From the NCBI GenBank assembly GCA_947305835.1, contig CAMZEQ010000059.1, positions 1-5,200 on the forward strand: 5,200 nucleotides of DNA, read 5' to 3'. Source of the stretch: an uncultured Alphaproteobacteria bacterium (GTDB taxonomy: Bacteria; Pseudomonadota; Alphaproteobacteria; CAAHEQ01; UBA3637). The position numbers were made by a program, and so were the translations under genes. Under the pieces are notes generated by a model. That model was not told the DNA's origin and ran no database searches. It worked only from the letters and a program-made list of their open reading frames with translations. Shown here one piece after another: positions 4,394 to 5,200 of the stretch (positions within the stretch are counted from its first letter, which is position 1; the number at the start of each line of letters is the position of its first letter).

Positions 4394-5170
4394 ATGCGAA
4401 ATGGTTTTAAAAAACATTATCATCAGCGGCGTGATAAAACACCCACCAGTGAAAGGCCTGTTTTGGTATCGGGCGTTTGGCAAAATGGTCAGTTTACACC
4501 GGCAGATAAAAAAATTAAGCGTAGTTTTTATGTCAGACATATTCCGCCTTCGGTCAAACTTAAAGAAGGGGATATGATTGAAATTTTATTGCCCCGTTTT
4601 GTATCCGCAGATGCGGCCGGTGAATTTCAACGTAAAATCGGAAATATCAATGATCCTTATGCACCCACAGAATTAGCGATGGCGGAGGCACACTTACCCC
4701 GTGCTTTTTTAGATGAAGCGGAAAAACAGGCACAAAAAGCCTCTATACCACCTTTGGAAAAACCCCGTCAAGATTTGCGTAATCTGCCTTTTTGTACGAT
4801 TGATGGCGCTGATGCGCGCGATTTTGACGATGCGGTGTGGGGTGAAAAAACAGCCAAAGGCTACCATGTGATTGTGGCAATTGCGGATGTATCGTGGTAT
4901 GTATTACCGGATACAGTGCTGGACAAAGAAGCCTACCAGCGCGGTAATTCCACTTATTTTCCGGATCGTGTTGTGCCGATGTTACCGTTTGCACTTTCCA
5001 ACGGTATGTGTTCTTTAAATCCTAACGAAGACAGAGGTGCGTTGGTTTGTGATATAGAACTCAATCAATCCGGCCAAAAAGTCAAACATAAATTTTATCG
5101 GGCACTGATCCGTTCTGCAGCACGTCTCAGCTATGATGAAGTACAAACTTTTATGGACGAGGGGTTGTGA
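4394..5170 (+). CDS. rnr: Ribonuclease R-like exoribonuclease, short N-terminus, interrupted by in-frame TGA
   Basis: RNase R is a processive 3' to 5' exoribonuclease that degrades structured RNA. Residues about 21-70 look like the second cold-shock (OB-fold) domain. From about 127 the RNB catalytic domain is clear: DLRNLPFCTIDGADARDFDD with all four metal-binding aspartates (Asp137, 143, 145, 146), then VAIADVSWYV, RGNSTYFPDRVVPMLP, LSNGMCSLNP and ARLSYDEVQ. The helix-turn-helix and first cold-shock domain usual in RNase R (roughly 150 residues) are absent: a stop lies just before the ATG in this frame and murI occupies the DNA beyond. At 5168-5170 the frame meets TGA in mid-domain, yet the ten codons after it (IVPIVQDSLK) still resemble RNase R, so the gene probably continues past the window. 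It may be a pseudogene, or the TGA may be a sequencing error. There is no ribosome site; AAGTGA is a very weak candidate. Confidence 0.85.
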   Translation: MRNGFKKHYHQRRDKTPTSERPVLVSGVWQNGQFTPADKKIKRSFYVRHIPPSVKLKEGDMIEILLPRFVSADAAGEFQRKIGNINDPYAPTELAMAEAHLPRAFLDEAEKQAQKASIPPLEKPRQDLRNLPFCTIDGADARDFDDAVWGEKTAKGYHVIVAIADVSWYVLPDTVLDKEAYQRGNSTYFPDRVVPMLPFALSNGMCSLNPNEDRGALVCDIELNQSGQKVKHKFYRALIRSAARLSYDEVQTFMDEGL

Positions 5171-5200
5171 ATTGTGCCCATCGTGCAAGATTCATTAAAA

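Noticed and set aside
4322..4540. An N-terminal extension of murI across the intergenic promoters into the RNase R frame
   Set aside because: Homologues begin at MKIGVFDSGLGG; the extension lacks a ribosome site and runs antisense through a gene with RNase R similarity.
5168..5170. TGA recoded as tryptophan (as in some reduced alphaproteobacteria such as Hodgkinia)
   Set aside because: All twelve Trp codons read in the window are TGG and no other in-frame TGA interrupts a conserved gene, so recoding is unlikely on this evidence.

Overview
The window is a compact stretch of bacterial chromosome, most likely from an alphaproteobacterium and perhaps an uncultured, host-associated lineage. This rests on three things: the alphaproteobacterial look of GrpE, YbaB and RecR, a prepilin signal of the GR(T/S)xxExLxxLAIxGVLS type, and the very short spaces between genes. 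The lineage is an inference, and no species can be named from sequence alone. All intact genes end in TAA. All twelve Trp codons I could read in frame are TGG, so the standard bacterial code applies.

Layout. Bases 1-377 (minus) hold the 5' part of an unrecognised small membrane protein that runs off the left edge. Bases 378-637 are AT-rich and without a gene; they contain an inverted repeat and a clear tRNA terminator. A tRNA-Leu(CAA) gene lies at 638-724 (minus) behind a consensus sigma-70 promoter. Divergent from it is a two-gene unit, ybaB-recR (869-1788, plus). Bases 1789-2136 hold no intact gene. They carry what I read as the broken remnant of a type IV pilin-like gene (minus): its prepilin signal is in one frame and a cysteine-containing C-terminal part is in another. 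A promoter, a leader with interleaved stem arms and a terminator lie before it. grpE (minus) and rph (plus) then diverge from a shared promoter region. murI (minus) converges on rph with a 9-base overlap. murI diverges in turn from an RNase R-like gene (plus) across 72 bases, with two back-to-back promoters that would both give leaderless messages.

Functionally these are mostly housekeeping genes: recombination repair (recR, with the nucleoid-associated ybaB), protein folding (grpE, partner of DnaK), tRNA 3' maturation (rph), cell-wall D-glutamate supply (murI) and RNA decay (rnr). Common neighbours are absent: no dnaX before ybaB-recR and no hrcA next to grpE.

The points that deserve attention are not a new system but signs of decay and compaction. 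They are the pilin remnant; the RNase R frame, which lacks its usual N-terminal domains and is interrupted by an in-frame TGA; the leaderless murI/rnr pair; a possible heat-shock promoter that decides the grpE start; and a possible attenuator in front of the pilin remnant. I see no CRISPR array, insertion sequence, defence system or other novel system here.
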